In this document: one piece after another, positions 1-10,004 of the stretch
How the letters are laid out: every line of letters begins with the position of its first letter
Position numbering within the stretch: position 1 is the stretch's first letter
NCBI GenBank assembly: GCA_902510475.1
Contig: CABXCC010000014.1
Location: forward strand, 1-36,789
Length of the DNA: 36,789 nucleotides
Direction: 5' to 3'
DNA from: an uncultured Bacteroidota bacterium
GTDB lineage: Bacteria; Bacteroidota; Bacteroidia; Flavobacteriales; Flavobacteriaceae
Notes under the pieces: model-generated
Seen by the model: only the letters and a program-made list of their open reading frames with translations
What the model was told of the DNA's origin: nothing
Database searches by the model: none
Translations under genes and position numbers: made by a program

Positions 1-1
1 T

Positions 2-2914
2 ATCATAAGCTATGTTGGTTTTATAACGCAAGAAATTAAACTTAGTGGGCAAAAGAATTTGAATATAACATTAGAGGAAGATCTCTTCGGTCTTGAGGAG
101 GTAACAGTTGTTGCCTATGGTGAGCAAAAAAAAGAAAGTGTAATTGCTGCAGTTACATCAGTTGACCCCACAGAATTAAGAATTCCAACAAGCAATCTTA
201 CAACTTCACTTGCTGGAAGAGTTGCGGGATTGATCTCCTATCAAAGAAGCGGCGAACCGGGAAGAGATAATGCAGAGTTTTTCATACGAGGTGTAAGCAC
301 CTTCGGCTATGCTAGATCCCCACTAATTTTAATTGATGGAATTGAAACCACCTCAACTGATCTTGCGAGGCTTCAACCGGATGATATTGCAAGTTTTTCA
401 ATAATGAAGGATGCTACTGCAACAGCGCTTTACGGAGCAAGAGGGGCAAATGGTGTTATTATGGTCACCACAAAAGAGGGCAAGCAAGGAAAAGTTAAGC
501 TTAATGTGAGATACGAAAAGGCATACACATCCGCTACCAAGAGGGTTTCCATTGCGGATCCAATTACTTATATGAGGTTACACAATGAAGCATTAGCAAC
601 AAGAGATCCTTTAGGAGGCAGAATATATTCTTTGGAAAAAATCCTAATCTCACAAGATCCAAATAGAAATCAAATGGCTTACCCAACAATAAATTGGTTT
701 GACGAACTTTTAGAAGACTATACATTAAACAGTAGATTTAATTTTAATGTAAGCGGAGGTGGGAAAATAGCCAGGTATTATTTAGCGGCAACTGTTAATA
801 CTGATAATGGAAATTTAAAAATTGAACCTCAAAATAATTTTAATAATAATATTAATTTTAATAGAATATCTCTTAGATCTAATGTGAATATTAATTTAAC
901 ACCAACTACTGAGGTTGCTGTTAGATTTAACGGGAATTTTGATGATTATAATGGACCTTTGAACGGAGGTGAGGAAATATATAAGCAGGCGATGCAAACA
1001 AACCCTGTTTTATACCCAAAATACTATATTCCTGACGCTAATTTTTTTAATTCAACTCATATACTATTTGGTAATTATGGTCAGTTTGGAGATTACCTTA
1101 ATCCTTACGCTAACATGGTTAGGGGTTATAAAGACGAAAGCTATAATAATGTTCTTGCTACGGTTGAAATTAAACAAAATCTTGATTTTATAACCAAAGG
1201 TTTAAAGGCTAGAGCTCTTGTAAATACCTCAAGGTATTCTTTTTATAATCTTGAAAGAAAATACAACCCCTTTTATTACACATTGGCAAACTATGATTTT
1301 CAAAGTGACATATATTCCTTAATCGCTTTAAACCCAAATCAAGGAACCGAATATTTAGAATATAACGAAGGGGCTAAAACAATTTCTAACTCGGTTTACT
1401 TTGAAGGTTCACTAAACTACAACAGAATATTAAACGAAAAACATAATATTTCGGGTATGTTAGTTGGTATAATCCGTGAATTGAAATACGCAAATAACGG
1501 TAATCTGCAAACCTCTTTACCTTACAGAAATATTGGTCTTTCTGGCAGATTTACTTACGCCCTAGACAGCAAATATTTTGCTGAATTTAATTTTGGATTA
1601 AACGGATCTGAAAGGTTTGCTAAAAGTGAAAGGTTTGGATTTTTCCCTTCCTTTGGATTTGGGTGGTATATGTCGAACGAAGACTTCATGAAAAAGTTTG
1701 AAAACGCGATTACAAAACTAAAATTTAAAGGAACTTACGGTTTAGTTGGTAATGATCAAATTGGAAGTGCATCAGACAGATTTTTCTATATTTCTCAGGT
1801 TAATTTAAATGATGGAGGAATGGGATCAATGTTTGGGGAAGAATTTAGCAATTATATAAACGGAGTCAGTATAGACAGGTATGCAAATGATCAAATTACA
1901 TGGGAAAAAGCTAGAATGATGAATATTGGATTTGAGTTAGGTTTATTTGGTATGGTAGATTTTCAAGCTGATTATTTTACAGAATACCGATCTAATATTT
2001 TAATGGACAGAGCACAAACCCCTTCAACTCTAGGATTACAAGCACCTATTAGAGCGAATGTTGGTGAGGCGTCTTCAAAAGGATTTGAGTTTACAATAGA
2101 CTATAAACAAGATTTTCGAAATGATTTTTTTCTCTCTGCTAGAGCTAATTTTTCATATGCAACAAGTAAATATGAAGTGTATGATGAACTAGATTATGTT
2201 TCGGCAGGACTACCTTGGAGATCAAGAATAGGATTAAATCTCTCTCAACCCTATGGATACATAGCCGAAAGATTATTTATTGATGAGGCTGATATCGCAA
2301 ATTCCCCCCTACAAACTTTTGGGGAATACATGCCAGGAGATATCAAATATAAAGACATTAACAATGATGGTATAATTGATATTAATGATGAAGTACCAAT
2401 CGGCTATCCCACCACTCCTGAAATAATTTATGGTTTTGGTGTGTCTAGTAGTTACAAAAACTTTGACCTTTCATTTTTCTTTCAAGGATCTGCAAGATCA
2501 TCATTTTTCATCGATGCCTATAGGACATCCCCTTTTATTGATACGAGTGGAAGCGCCATAGGAAACAATGCATTATTAACAGCATGGGCAAATGATTATT
2601 GGTCAGAAAATGACAGAAACCTTTATGCTGCTTGGCCAAGGTTATCTGATCAATTGATTGATAATAATAATAGAAATAGTACTTGGTGGTTAAGAGATGG
2701 TGGATTTTTAAGATTAAAGTCATTAGAAATTGGGTATTCTATCAACCCCGAAGATATTGAAAGATTTAAACTTGAATCCATGAGAATATATTTAAGTGGT
2801 ACAAATTTATTAACCTTTAGTAAATTTAAAATTTGGGATGTTGAAATGGGTGGAAACGGATTAGGGTACCCAATTCAAAGAGGCATTAATCTTGGACTAA
2901 ACATGAATTTTTAA
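2..2914 (+). CDS. susC: SusC-like TonB-dependent outer-membrane transporter (5' partial)
   Basis: The reading frame is open from base 2, so the gene begins upstream of the window; the first visible residues are the end of a CarboxypepD_reg-like domain, followed by the LEEVTVVAYGEQKK linker typical of SusC/RagA proteins. The plug domain follows (LAGRVAGL, FFIRGVSTFG, LILIDGIE, MKDATATALYGARGANGVI are all visible), then a long beta-barrel ending in the aromatic residue F (GLNMNF). The product forms the active, TonB-energised outer-membrane channel that imports oligosaccharides captured by its SusD partner. The stop is 1 bp before the susD start, and the mannosidase genes downstream suggest alpha-mannose-containing oligosaccharides as cargo. 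The signal peptide and the TonB-contact end lie outside the window. Family assignment is secure; the substrate is inferred from context only. Confidence 0.97.
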   Translation: MISYVGFITQEIKLSGQKNLNITLEEDLFGLEEVTVVAYGEQKKESVIAAVTSVDPTELRIPTSNLTTSLAGRVAGLISYQRSGEPGRDNAEFFIRGVSTFGYARSPLILIDGIETTSTDLARLQPDDIASFSIMKDATATALYGARGANGVIMVTTKEGKQGKVKLNVRYEKAYTSATKRVSIADPITYMRLHNEALATRDPLGGRIYSLEKILISQDPNRNQMAYPTINWFDELLEDYTLNSRFNFNVSGGGKIARYYLAATVNTDNGNLKIEPQNNFNNNINFNRISLRSNVNINLTPTTEVAVRFNGNFDDYNGPLNGGEEIYKQAMQTNPVLYPKYYIPDANFFNSTHILFGNYGQFGDYLNPYANMVRGYKDESYNNVLATVEIKQNLDFITKGLKARALVNTSRYSFYNLERKYNPFYYTLANYDFQSDIYSLIALNPNQGTEYLEYNEGAKTISNSVYFEGSLNYNRILNEKHNISGMLVGIIRELKYANNGNLQTSLPYRNIGLSGRFTYALDSKYFAEFNFGLNGSERFAKSERFGFFPSFGFGWYMSNEDFMKKFENAITKLKFKGTYGLVGNDQIGSASDRFFYISQVNLNDGGMGSMFGEEFSNYINGVSIDRYANDQITWEKARMMNIGFELGLFGMVDFQADYFTEYRSNILMDRAQTPSTLGLQAPIRANVGEASSKGFEFTIDYKQDFRNDFFLSARANFSYATSKYEVYDELDYVSAGLPWRSRIGLNLSQPYGYIAERLFIDEADIANSPLQTFGEYMPGDIKYKDINNDGIIDINDEVPIGYPTTPEIIYGFGVSSSYKNFDLSFFFQGSARSSFFIDAYRTSPFIDTSGSAIGNNALLTAWANDYWSENDRNLYAAWPRLSDQLIDNNNRNSTWWLRDGGFLRLKSLEIGYSINPEDIERFKLESMRIYLSGTNLLTFSKFKIWDVEMGGNGLGYPIQRGINLGLNMNF

Positions 2915-2915
2915 T

Positions 2916-4856
2916 ATGAGATTTAATAAAAACTACATACTAATCATTTTCTTCTTTTTATCAGCATGCGAAAAAGATTTTCTAAATGTTGTCCCTGACA
3001 ATATTGCTACAATTGATCTTGCATTTAATAACAGAGCAACTGCTGAAAGATTTTTATCCACTTGTTACACTTATATTCCAGAGCATGCTCATGCTGAACA
3101 AAACTTTTCATTAATTGCAGGAGATGAAATTTGGTATTACGCTGAAAATGATTTTTACATGAATAATGAAACGAGCATTAGGGTTGCCAAAGGTCTTCAA
3201 AACTCTTCATCACCTTATTTAAATTACTGGGAAGGAGGGAGAGGTGCTCCACATAGTTTATTTGTAGGATTAAGGGATTGTAACATTTTTCTAGAAAATT
3301 TAATTTCTGTCCCAGGACTTGAGGAGGACGAAAGACAAAGGTGGCTAGCTGAAGTTAAAGTGTTAAAAGCATTTTATCATTTTTGGCTTCTTAGAATGTA
3401 TGGACCCATTCCAATTATAAGAGATAATCTATATGTGGGGGCATCCTTAGAAGAAAGTCAGGTCCCAAGAAATTCCGTTGATGAAGTAGTTGATTATATT
3501 GTTGAATTAATTGACGAAGTAATTGCAAGTGAAGCTCTTCCAGGAATTATAAATTATATTTATACCGAACAAGGAAGAATGACATTGCCTGCAGCCAAAG
3601 CAATAAAAGCCAAAGCTCTTGTTCTTGCTGCTAGCCCTCTATTTAATGGTAATCCAGATTTTAGTGAACTAATAAGTCCTGAAGGTAACCCCTTAGTTAG
3701 CCAAACATTCGATCAAAATAAATGGATACTCGCAAAAGACGCACTGCTAGATGCTGTCAATGAAGCACACTCAAACGGCCATTCCCTTTATCAATTTACA
3801 GATCAAGTTCCAATTAATGGAGATATAAATGATGTTGTTAGACAGGAATTAACCCAGAGAGCTGCGATTACTGAGCCCTTCAATCCAGGCATTGTCTGGG
3901 CATTTGAACCAGCATGGACCGGGGATTTACAAATGTGGAGTCAGCCAAGATGGACAGCTGATCACCAAGCTCTATTTGGATACACTAAGAAATCTCATGC
4001 GCCAACTTTAAATATGGTTGAAACATTTTATACTAAAAATGGAGTGCCAATCAACGAAGATATTTCTTGGGATTATGATAACCGATTCAGTGTAACTTCG
4101 ATAAACGAGGATGATGAATATCATGAATATTATGTGGAAAGTAATTACAGCACAGCTAAACTCCACTTAGACAGAGAGCCTCGTTTTTATTCTACAGTTG
4201 GTTTTGACGGAGGTAAATGGTTTTCATTGGAAACTCCAAACATTAATGAAATTCCATTCTTAAATGCTAAAGCTGGTGCCCCATCCGGGAAAAACGGTTT
4301 TGAAATATATTCTATCACAGGTTACTTTGCAAAAAAACTTGTACACTTTGAAAATATAATCTCTTTACAAGGATCAACAATTAAGGGTTATTCATTTCCG
4401 ATAATTAGAATGTCAGATTTGTATTTAAATTATGCTGAAGCCCTAAATGAAACGAAAGATTCTCCTGATGCAGAGGTATACGAATACATACAGGCTGTTA
4501 GATATAATGCAGGATTAGATCAAGAGGGTGATCTCTTAAATACATGGGCTCAATATTCTAATAACCCTGGCAAACCTACTACTAAAGAAGGAATGAGGGA
4601 AATTATTAGACAAGAAAGAATGGTTGAGTTAGCCCTAGAAGGGTATAGATATTGGGATTTAAGGAGGTGGAAATTAGCTGAGGAATATTTTAGTAGACCT
4701 ATAAGAGGGTGGAATATTGTTAGGCCAGATGTTGAAGGGTTTTATGAAGTTGAAAATATATACTACAGAAATTTTTTAAAGAAAGATTATTTGTGGCCAA
4801 TAAGTCAAAACGAAATTTTAAGAAACCCTAATTTAATTCAAAATCCAGGATGGTAG
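2916..4856 (+). CDS. susD: SusD/RagB-family glycan-binding outer-membrane lipoprotein
   Basis: This 646-residue protein has a lipoprotein signal peptide with lipobox L15-S-A-C18, so it should be anchored on the outer face of the outer membrane over the SusC channel. The body is the alpha-helical TPR-like SusD fold: an N-terminal region with AEVKVLKAFYHFWLLRMYG (helix plus the conserved YGPIPI turn), and the hallmark C-terminal block with RQERMVELALEGYRYWDLRR and the ending LWPISQNEILRNPNLIQNPG. SusD proteins hold the glycan and act as a lid on SusC. It follows susC by 1 bp and overlaps the upstream region of the next gene, supporting translational coupling. The ligand is probably an alpha-mannoside, judged only from the GH92 genes in the same operon. 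Confidence 0.97.
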   Translation: MRFNKNYILIIFFFLSACEKDFLNVVPDNIATIDLAFNNRATAERFLSTCYTYIPEHAHAEQNFSLIAGDEIWYYAENDFYMNNETSIRVAKGLQNSSSPYLNYWEGGRGAPHSLFVGLRDCNIFLENLISVPGLEEDERQRWLAEVKVLKAFYHFWLLRMYGPIPIIRDNLYVGASLEESQVPRNSVDEVVDYIVELIDEVIASEALPGIINYIYTEQGRMTLPAAKAIKAKALVLAASPLFNGNPDFSELISPEGNPLVSQTFDQNKWILAKDALLDAVNEAHSNGHSLYQFTDQVPINGDINDVVRQELTQRAAITEPFNPGIVWAFEPAWTGDLQMWSQPRWTADHQALFGYTKKSHAPTLNMVETFYTKNGVPINEDISWDYDNRFSVTSINEDDEYHEYYVESNYSTAKLHLDREPRFYSTVGFDGGKWFSLETPNINEIPFLNAKAGAPSGKNGFEIYSITGYFAKKLVHFENIISLQGSTIKGYSFPIIRMSDLYLNYAEALNETKDSPDAEVYEYIQAVRYNAGLDQEGDLLNTWAQYSNNPGKPTTKEGMREIIRQERMVELALEGYRYWDLRRWKLAEEYFSRPIRGWNIVRPDVEGFYEVENIYYRNFLKKDYLWPISQNEILRNPNLIQNPGW

Positions 4857-4864
4857 ATATTATT

Positions 4865-6073
4865 ATGAACTATAAGAATTTAAAAATTAAAACTTTTTTA
4901 TTAATCATTATCTCAATGATTTCATGTACAGATGATTCCCAACATGGACCATATGGAGCTGATAATGTAGCTCCTGGACCTGTTATAGTTGAGGGTGTTT
5001 TAAACACTGCTGGTGGAGCAGTGATATATTTCACACCTCCAAATGATGAAGATCTTTTATATGTCAAAGCTTCGTTTGAAGACGAAAACTCAACTGCCAG
5101 AGAAGTAATTGTTTCTGCAGTAATTGATTCTTTAAATATTGTAGGATTTGCAGAGGTAGGAACTTACCCTGTTAATCTAATCGCGGTTGATAGAGGCGAA
5201 AACGAATCAACTCCAACAACAATTAGTATATCTCCACTAGAGGCTCCGATTCACGGCATCCTAAATTCTATGATAGGAAATGCAGATTTTGGAGGTATTA
5301 ATATTGCTTATGAAAACCCAACTCGAGCTGAGGTCTCATTAAATATGTCCACGTTAGATAGTGACGGTAATCTCGTATTTAGAGAGTCTTTTTACACAAG
5401 TCAAGCTAACAATTCATATAGTTTTAGAGGTTATGATCCGGTATCTACTGTTTTTGTAATTTATGTTGAAGACAAATGGGGTAACCAGACCGAGACTAGA
5501 AGTTTTGAGGTAGTACCACTAGAAGATGTTTTTTTGGAGAAAGCATATTGGGCAATAGAATCAATGCCGGGTGATGAAAGTTTTAGCGAGTATGGTTTTT
5601 CAGCAAATCAAATATGGGATGGGTACTGGAGTAATCAATGGAACTGTGGTCATACAAATTTTCTTCCTTTGCCTCATCAATTAACTTTAGACCTTGGACA
5701 AACCACAAAATTAAATCGATTTAAGCTTTATCAAAGAGGAGGGTCTGAGCTTTATAAACACGGAAATCCAAAAATATTTAAAATTTATGGAAGAGAAAAT
5801 CTTGATGCATTACCAATTTATGACCCAGATGATCCTGGTGATGGATGGATTGATCTTGGAACATTTGAGTCGTTTAAACCATCCGGGCTTCCCCCAGGCT
5901 CAAATACGGCTGAAGATTACGAATTTCAAGATAACGGTGAAGATTTTGTCTTTGGATATGATGCTAGACAATATGATATAAGATACATAAGACTTGTAAA
6001 CATTGAGTCTTGGAATAATCAAATGGTTACTGTAATTGGAGAATTATCCTTTTGGGGGAGTATAATAAATTAG
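4865..6073 (+). CDS. DUF4959/DUF5126/DUF5000-type surface lipoprotein of the mannosidase locus
   Basis: I choose the ATG at 4865 over the one at 4850 because it places the lipoprotein signal directly at the start (lipobox S-M-I-S-C21) and removes an overlap with susD. The 402-residue protein looks like the three-part lipoprotein often next to susD in GH92 loci: a DUF4959-like Ig-type N-terminal domain (about 40-130), a DUF5126-like middle domain (about 135-225), and a C-terminal DUF5000 discoidin-like beta-sandwich (about 235-400; LPHQLTLDLGQTTKLNRFKL and IYGRENLDAL are visible, ending ELSFWG). It probably contributes to glycan binding at the cell surface (SGBP-like role). The domain names are from recognition of characteristic sequence, not a search. 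Its C-terminal module is homologous to both modules in the next gene. Confidence 0.85.
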   Translation: MNYKNLKIKTFLLIIISMISCTDDSQHGPYGADNVAPGPVIVEGVLNTAGGAVIYFTPPNDEDLLYVKASFEDENSTAREVIVSAVIDSLNIVGFAEVGTYPVNLIAVDRGENESTPTTISISPLEAPIHGILNSMIGNADFGGINIAYENPTRAEVSLNMSTLDSDGNLVFRESFYTSQANNSYSFRGYDPVSTVFVIYVEDKWGNQTETRSFEVVPLEDVFLEKAYWAIESMPGDESFSEYGFSANQIWDGYWSNQWNCGHTNFLPLPHQLTLDLGQTTKLNRFKLYQRGGSELYKHGNPKIFKIYGRENLDALPIYDPDDPGDGWIDLGTFESFKPSGLPPGSNTAEDYEFQDNGEDFVFGYDARQYDIRYIRLVNIESWNNQMVTVIGELSFWGSIIN

Positions 6074-6075
6074 AT

Positions 6076-7839
6076 ATGAAAAGAAGTAATTACATAATTT
6101 ATTTAAAATTAATAACCTTTTTATTTATTATTAATTCTACTTCGTGTGATGATATGAATTCAATTCATGAAGATTATCTTCAGGGCGAACAAGTTTATGC
6201 GGGAAAGCTAGATACACTGGAAGTGCGTCCCGGTTATTACAGGGCTCAATTAGAAGGTCAAACACAATTTTTAGGAAATTCAAATCAAATTATAATCGAA
6301 TATGAGGATCAAGTAAATGTTTATGAAATAAATGAGGAAAATATATATGATGGTATTTACAGTATGATTCTTCCCGATCTAGAAGAAAAATCTTATGAAT
6401 TTACAGTTACAACTCAAGATGAAATTGGAAATCTTTCCGTTTCTCAAGTAGTAGCTGGAAATGTTGTTGGTGATGTTTTTCTTTCTGACCAAGACCCAAG
6501 AGAAATAATAGATTTTACATCCGAGGTTGACGGAACATATGCTAATTTTTTTGGAAATGCTCAATCCGAAAATGTAATCTTTACAACAATTAGTTACGAA
6601 AATGAGTTTGATGAAATTACGGTTGATACTTTATTTTTTGAACAGAATAGAAAAAAACTAATTTTATTTAAGCCTAACGGAAATTTAACAACAACCTCTG
6701 TTGTACAGTCAGGCTTAAATGGTATCGACTCATTAGCTTTAGCTCCCTTAAGTTACAACATGCCAGATGTCCCCTATTCTCAACTTAACAAAAATTATAT
6801 GCGACTTGTGAATATGCCAAGTGATAATCCTGGAAATTTCAACGGAGCTAATCCAAATGAATATTTATTTGACGGGGATACGTCATGGAACGGAGATGAC
6901 ACATTTACTTATAACTCAGGACCAAATAGTTTACCTCATCATTTTACAGTTGATCTAGGGGTTAAGACTAATTTGAGAAGAATTGATTTAAACATGATAG
7001 ATGCTGCTATTGATGCTTCAAGTAATGCTACACACGTTCAAATTTGGGGAAGGGATAATATTCTTTTTGCAGAGACCGATGCAAGTGATGAAAACCTATT
7101 TATCAATGCCGGTTGGGTTTTACTTCACGAAGAAGAAATAACCAATACGTTTGAAGGAATGGCGAGCTTATCAATAGCTCCTTTAAGTTCTTTAAAACGA
7201 TTTATTAGGGTCAGGACAACAGGTTCAGTTGGAAACCAAGAAGTAAAATTTACAGAGTTAACGTTTTACGGAGAGGATACCGAACCTATTAATTTAGATA
7301 AGTCATTACATAGCTTACAAAATATGCCAAGCGATAATCCAGGCACATCTTATGGTGGTAATCCTGAAAACCATTTATTTGATAACAATAATTTTTATTC
7401 TGGTGACAGCTACAGCTACCACTCTGGTGAAAATGCAATACCTGGACATTTTACAATTGATCTTGGAGTGTCAACTTACCTATCAAAAATTGATATTGAT
7501 TTTCGTCCGACTTGGAGTTTTTCAGGTAATACTCCAAATGAGTTAGAGATTTGGGGAAGAGAAGACTTAATTGATGCTGAAACATTGCCTATTTTTGAGA
7601 GTGATGGAAATTCTGTGATTTCAGAACCTGTTTCAGCAGCATCGTTTGAAGATGCAGGTTGGGTCCTAATTCATACAGAATCTTTTGACGGATCAAATAT
7701 CAGCGATATAGAACTTAACTTTAGTAGTGAGCAAAAATCTAGATATGTAAGAGTTAGATATACTAGTACCGTAGGAGAAAGTGCATGCCAATTCATAGAA
7801 ATGGAATTCAACGGATTTGGCTCATTTCCGATCAACTAA
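6076..7839 (+). CDS. DUF4998 lipoprotein with two tandem discoidin-like modules (putative surface glycan-binding protein)
   Basis: The ATG at 6076, 2 bp after the previous stop, gives a lipoprotein signal with lipobox S-T-S-C24; the earlier ATG at 6052 lies inside the previous gene and adds a non-signal tail. Residues about 35-150 resemble DUF4998 (YAGKLDTLEVRPGYYRAQLE). The rest contains two copies of a discoidin/F5-8C-like module, starting about residues 242 and 411. Both carry NMPSDNPG (residues 246 and 416), then GxNPxxxLFD, a GHFTIDLG-type strand, EIWGRE/QIWGRD, and RYVRVR/RFIRVR. The 587-residue protein has no recognisable catalytic domain, so a surface glycan-binding role is inferred. 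The tandem duplication gives it two binding modules. It is in the middle of the susCD-GH92 operon. Confidence 0.85.
   Translation: MKRSNYIIYLKLITFLFIINSTSCDDMNSIHEDYLQGEQVYAGKLDTLEVRPGYYRAQLEGQTQFLGNSNQIIIEYEDQVNVYEINEENIYDGIYSMILPDLEEKSYEFTVTTQDEIGNLSVSQVVAGNVVGDVFLSDQDPREIIDFTSEVDGTYANFFGNAQSENVIFTTISYENEFDEITVDTLFFEQNRKKLILFKPNGNLTTTSVVQSGLNGIDSLALAPLSYNMPDVPYSQLNKNYMRLVNMPSDNPGNFNGANPNEYLFDGDTSWNGDDTFTYNSGPNSLPHHFTVDLGVKTNLRRIDLNMIDAAIDASSNATHVQIWGRDNILFAETDASDENLFINAGWVLLHEEEITNTFEGMASLSIAPLSSLKRFIRVRTTGSVGNQEVKFTELTFYGEDTEPINLDKSLHSLQNMPSDNPGTSYGGNPENHLFDNNNFYSGDSYSYHSGENAIPGHFTIDLGVSTYLSKIDIDFRPTWSFSGNTPNELEIWGREDLIDAETLPIFESDGNSVISEPVSAASFEDAGWVLIHTESFDGSNISDIELNFSSEQKSRYVRVRYTSTVGESACQFIEMEFNGFGSFPIN
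6799..7839 (+). repeat. Internal tandem duplication encoding two discoidin-like modules
   Basis: The two modules start near 6799 and 7306 and are offset by 510 bp. At the DNA level the starts are still close: aatatgccaagtgataatcc at 6811 against aatatgccaagcgataatcc at 7321. Elsewhere only the protein pattern (LFD, DLGV, WGR, IRVR/VRVR) is retained, so the duplication is old except for this conserved strand. Confidence 0.8.
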
Positions 7840-7849
7840 TATTAAAATC

Positions 7850-9994
7850 ATGAAAAAGGAATATAAATTTTTATTTATTTTTTTTCTGATTTTTAAAATC
7901 TCATTCTCTCAAGAATATTCGAAAATTGTTGATACCAAGATTGGATCAACAGGTGAAGGTTTAGCGTGTGGATATAATTTTATAGGAGCAACCTACCCCT
8001 TTGGAATGGTGCAATTTACTCCAACCTTTTTCTCTGCCCATAAAGGTTTTGTTATAACTCAATTAAACGGTGCCGGTTGTTCAAATCTTGGGGATTTCCC
8101 AATACTGCCAATAAGTGGAATTATAGAAAAGTCTCCAAATGATATGAATTCATATAAAAAATTTGAAGAGATTAAAACAACACAAGCAGGATATCTTTCG
8201 TTAAAAATGAATGAAAAGATCGATGTTGATTTGACAGTAACTAAAAGATCTGGAGTCGGTAAATTTAATTTTAAAAACTCTAATTATGGAACGTTAATAA
8301 TCGGAACCGGAATAAATTCCTCTCCCTCTGAAAAAATTAAAGATGCGTTTGTAAAGGTCACATCTCCTAACAGCTGTGAGGGTTTTACTAGAGGTGGCGA
8401 TTTCTGCGGGACTGAAACAGATTATAAAGTTTATTTTGCAGCAGAATTTGATAGGCCATCAGAATTTAACGGGACTTGGAAAGGCAATAAACTTTCAACA
8501 AAAAAAAGCAGTGTAGGGAGAAATAGTGGAGCTTACTTTACTTTTAACACCGATGATATTGGCAAAGTAAGCTACAGGATTGCCATATCATATGTTTCAA
8601 TTGAAAATGCAAAAGAAAATCTAAAAGCCGAAAATAAATCTGTAAAATTTGAGGATTATAAAAAACAAACTTCTCAGGTGTGGGACGAATATCTTTCCAC
8701 AATAAAGATTAAGTCAAATAATGAGGATAGGATAAAACAATTTTATACTCATTTTTATCATTCGTTAATTCATCCAAATATTGTTAGCGATATCAACGGT
8801 GAATATATGGGTGCTGATTTTAAAGTTCACAAACTGGAAAAAGGTCGTGAACACTATAGCTCCTTTAGTGTCTGGGATACATATAGAACTCAAGGACAGC
8901 TTGTAGCAATGTTATTTCCTAAAAAGAGCAGCGATATGATGCAGTCCTTAGTACATTTTGCAGAGGAGGCAGGAGGCTATGGGAGATGGATTTTAGCTAA
9001 TATTGAAACAGGAATTATGCAAGGTGACCCTACCCCTATTTTAATTTCAAATTCTTTTGCTTTTGGGGGTGATGATTTTGATCTTGAAAAAGCATATAAA
9101 TACATGAAGAGAGGGGCTTTGGTTCCAAGGGTTTACTCTCAAAAACAAGAAATTAGACCTTACTTAGAAGAATATATTAAATACGGACAAACATTTGCTT
9201 CAATGTCATTGGAATATGCTTCATCTGATTTTGCAATTTCTCAATTTGCATTAAGCGCTTTATCCAATAGACCTGACTATGAATTCTTTAAAAAGAGATC
9301 ACAGCATTGGAAAAATATTTATAATTCGAAAACCAAATGGCTAAACTCTAGATATCCAAATGGAGTTTGGAAAGACAAGGATCATGATTGGAGAGAAGGG
9401 ACTTATAAAAATTATTTTTGGATGGTACCACACAATCTTAAGGGCTTGATCGATACTATTGGTGGGAAAAAATTTGCAGAACGGAGGCTTGACTCATTAT
9501 TTGTGAAACTTGATGCTGAGTATGAAGAAGACTGGTTTGCTTCTGGAAATGAACCAGATTTTCAAGTTCCATGGATTTATAATTGGATAGATAAACCAGA
9601 AAAAACCGCAAAAACAATCCAACGAATCCTTAATGAAATGTATAGCAGTAGTGAAAATGGCCTACCAGGAAATGATGATTTAGGTACTATGGGTGCTTGG
9701 TATGTTTTTGCTTCAGTCGGACTTTATCCTTTGATTCCTGGTGTTGGCGGATTTTCGTTAAATATTCCTCAGTTTGACTCAATTGACATCAAGCTTCCTG
9801 AAGATAAAATTTTAAAAATTAGAAAAAGAGGGGACGAAAATTATTTCATAAATTCATTAAAATTTAGGGAAAAACCCCACTATTCAACGTGGATAAATTG
9901 GGATATGATAAAAAAAGGAGGAGTATTAGATTATCATATTTCTGACAAAAATAATGATAAATGGTTTTTAAATGCTCCGCCTAGTTATAACTAA
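7850..9994 (+). CDS. GH92 alpha-mannosidase, divergent type (first of three)
   Basis: The ATG at 7850 starts a Sec signal peptide (about 20 residues, SFSQ at the cleavage region) and a 714-residue exported enzyme. GH92 enzymes are calcium-dependent, inverting exo-alpha-mannosidases with an N-terminal beta-sandwich and a C-terminal (alpha/alpha)6 barrel. Visible family blocks are KIGSTGEGLACGYNFIGATY at the N-terminus, W342-D-T-Y-R, REG (E516, expected general acid), SGNEP (565-569), and GNDDLGTMGAWY with D609/D610, one of which should be the general base. Compared with its two neighbours it has S instead of H before GNEP, and REGTYKNYFW instead of EGNAWQY, so it belongs to a different GH92 branch and probably cleaves a different linkage. 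It sits 10 bp from each neighbour in the operon. Exact linkage specificity cannot be read from the sequence. Confidence 0.93.
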   Translation: MKKEYKFLFIFFLIFKISFSQEYSKIVDTKIGSTGEGLACGYNFIGATYPFGMVQFTPTFFSAHKGFVITQLNGAGCSNLGDFPILPISGIIEKSPNDMNSYKKFEEIKTTQAGYLSLKMNEKIDVDLTVTKRSGVGKFNFKNSNYGTLIIGTGINSSPSEKIKDAFVKVTSPNSCEGFTRGGDFCGTETDYKVYFAAEFDRPSEFNGTWKGNKLSTKKSSVGRNSGAYFTFNTDDIGKVSYRIAISYVSIENAKENLKAENKSVKFEDYKKQTSQVWDEYLSTIKIKSNNEDRIKQFYTHFYHSLIHPNIVSDINGEYMGADFKVHKLEKGREHYSSFSVWDTYRTQGQLVAMLFPKKSSDMMQSLVHFAEEAGGYGRWILANIETGIMQGDPTPILISNSFAFGGDDFDLEKAYKYMKRGALVPRVYSQKQEIRPYLEEYIKYGQTFASMSLEYASSDFAISQFALSALSNRPDYEFFKKRSQHWKNIYNSKTKWLNSRYPNGVWKDKDHDWREGTYKNYFWMVPHNLKGLIDTIGGKKFAERRLDSLFVKLDAEYEEDWFASGNEPDFQVPWIYNWIDKPEKTAKTIQRILNEMYSSSENGLPGNDDLGTMGAWYVFASVGLYPLIPGVGGFSLNIPQFDSIDIKLPEDKILKIRKRGDENYFINSLKFREKPHYSTWINWDMIKKGGVLDYHISDKNNDKWFLNAPPSYN

Positions 9995-10004
9995 ATAAGA
10001 AAAA

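Noticed and set aside
5787-5981. Second-frame ORF inside the DUF5000 lipoprotein gene, and similar frames inside susC, the GH92 genes, menF and ubiE
   Set aside because: They lie wholly inside strongly supported genes, show no domain or signal, and their composition follows from AT-rich coding sequence in other frames.
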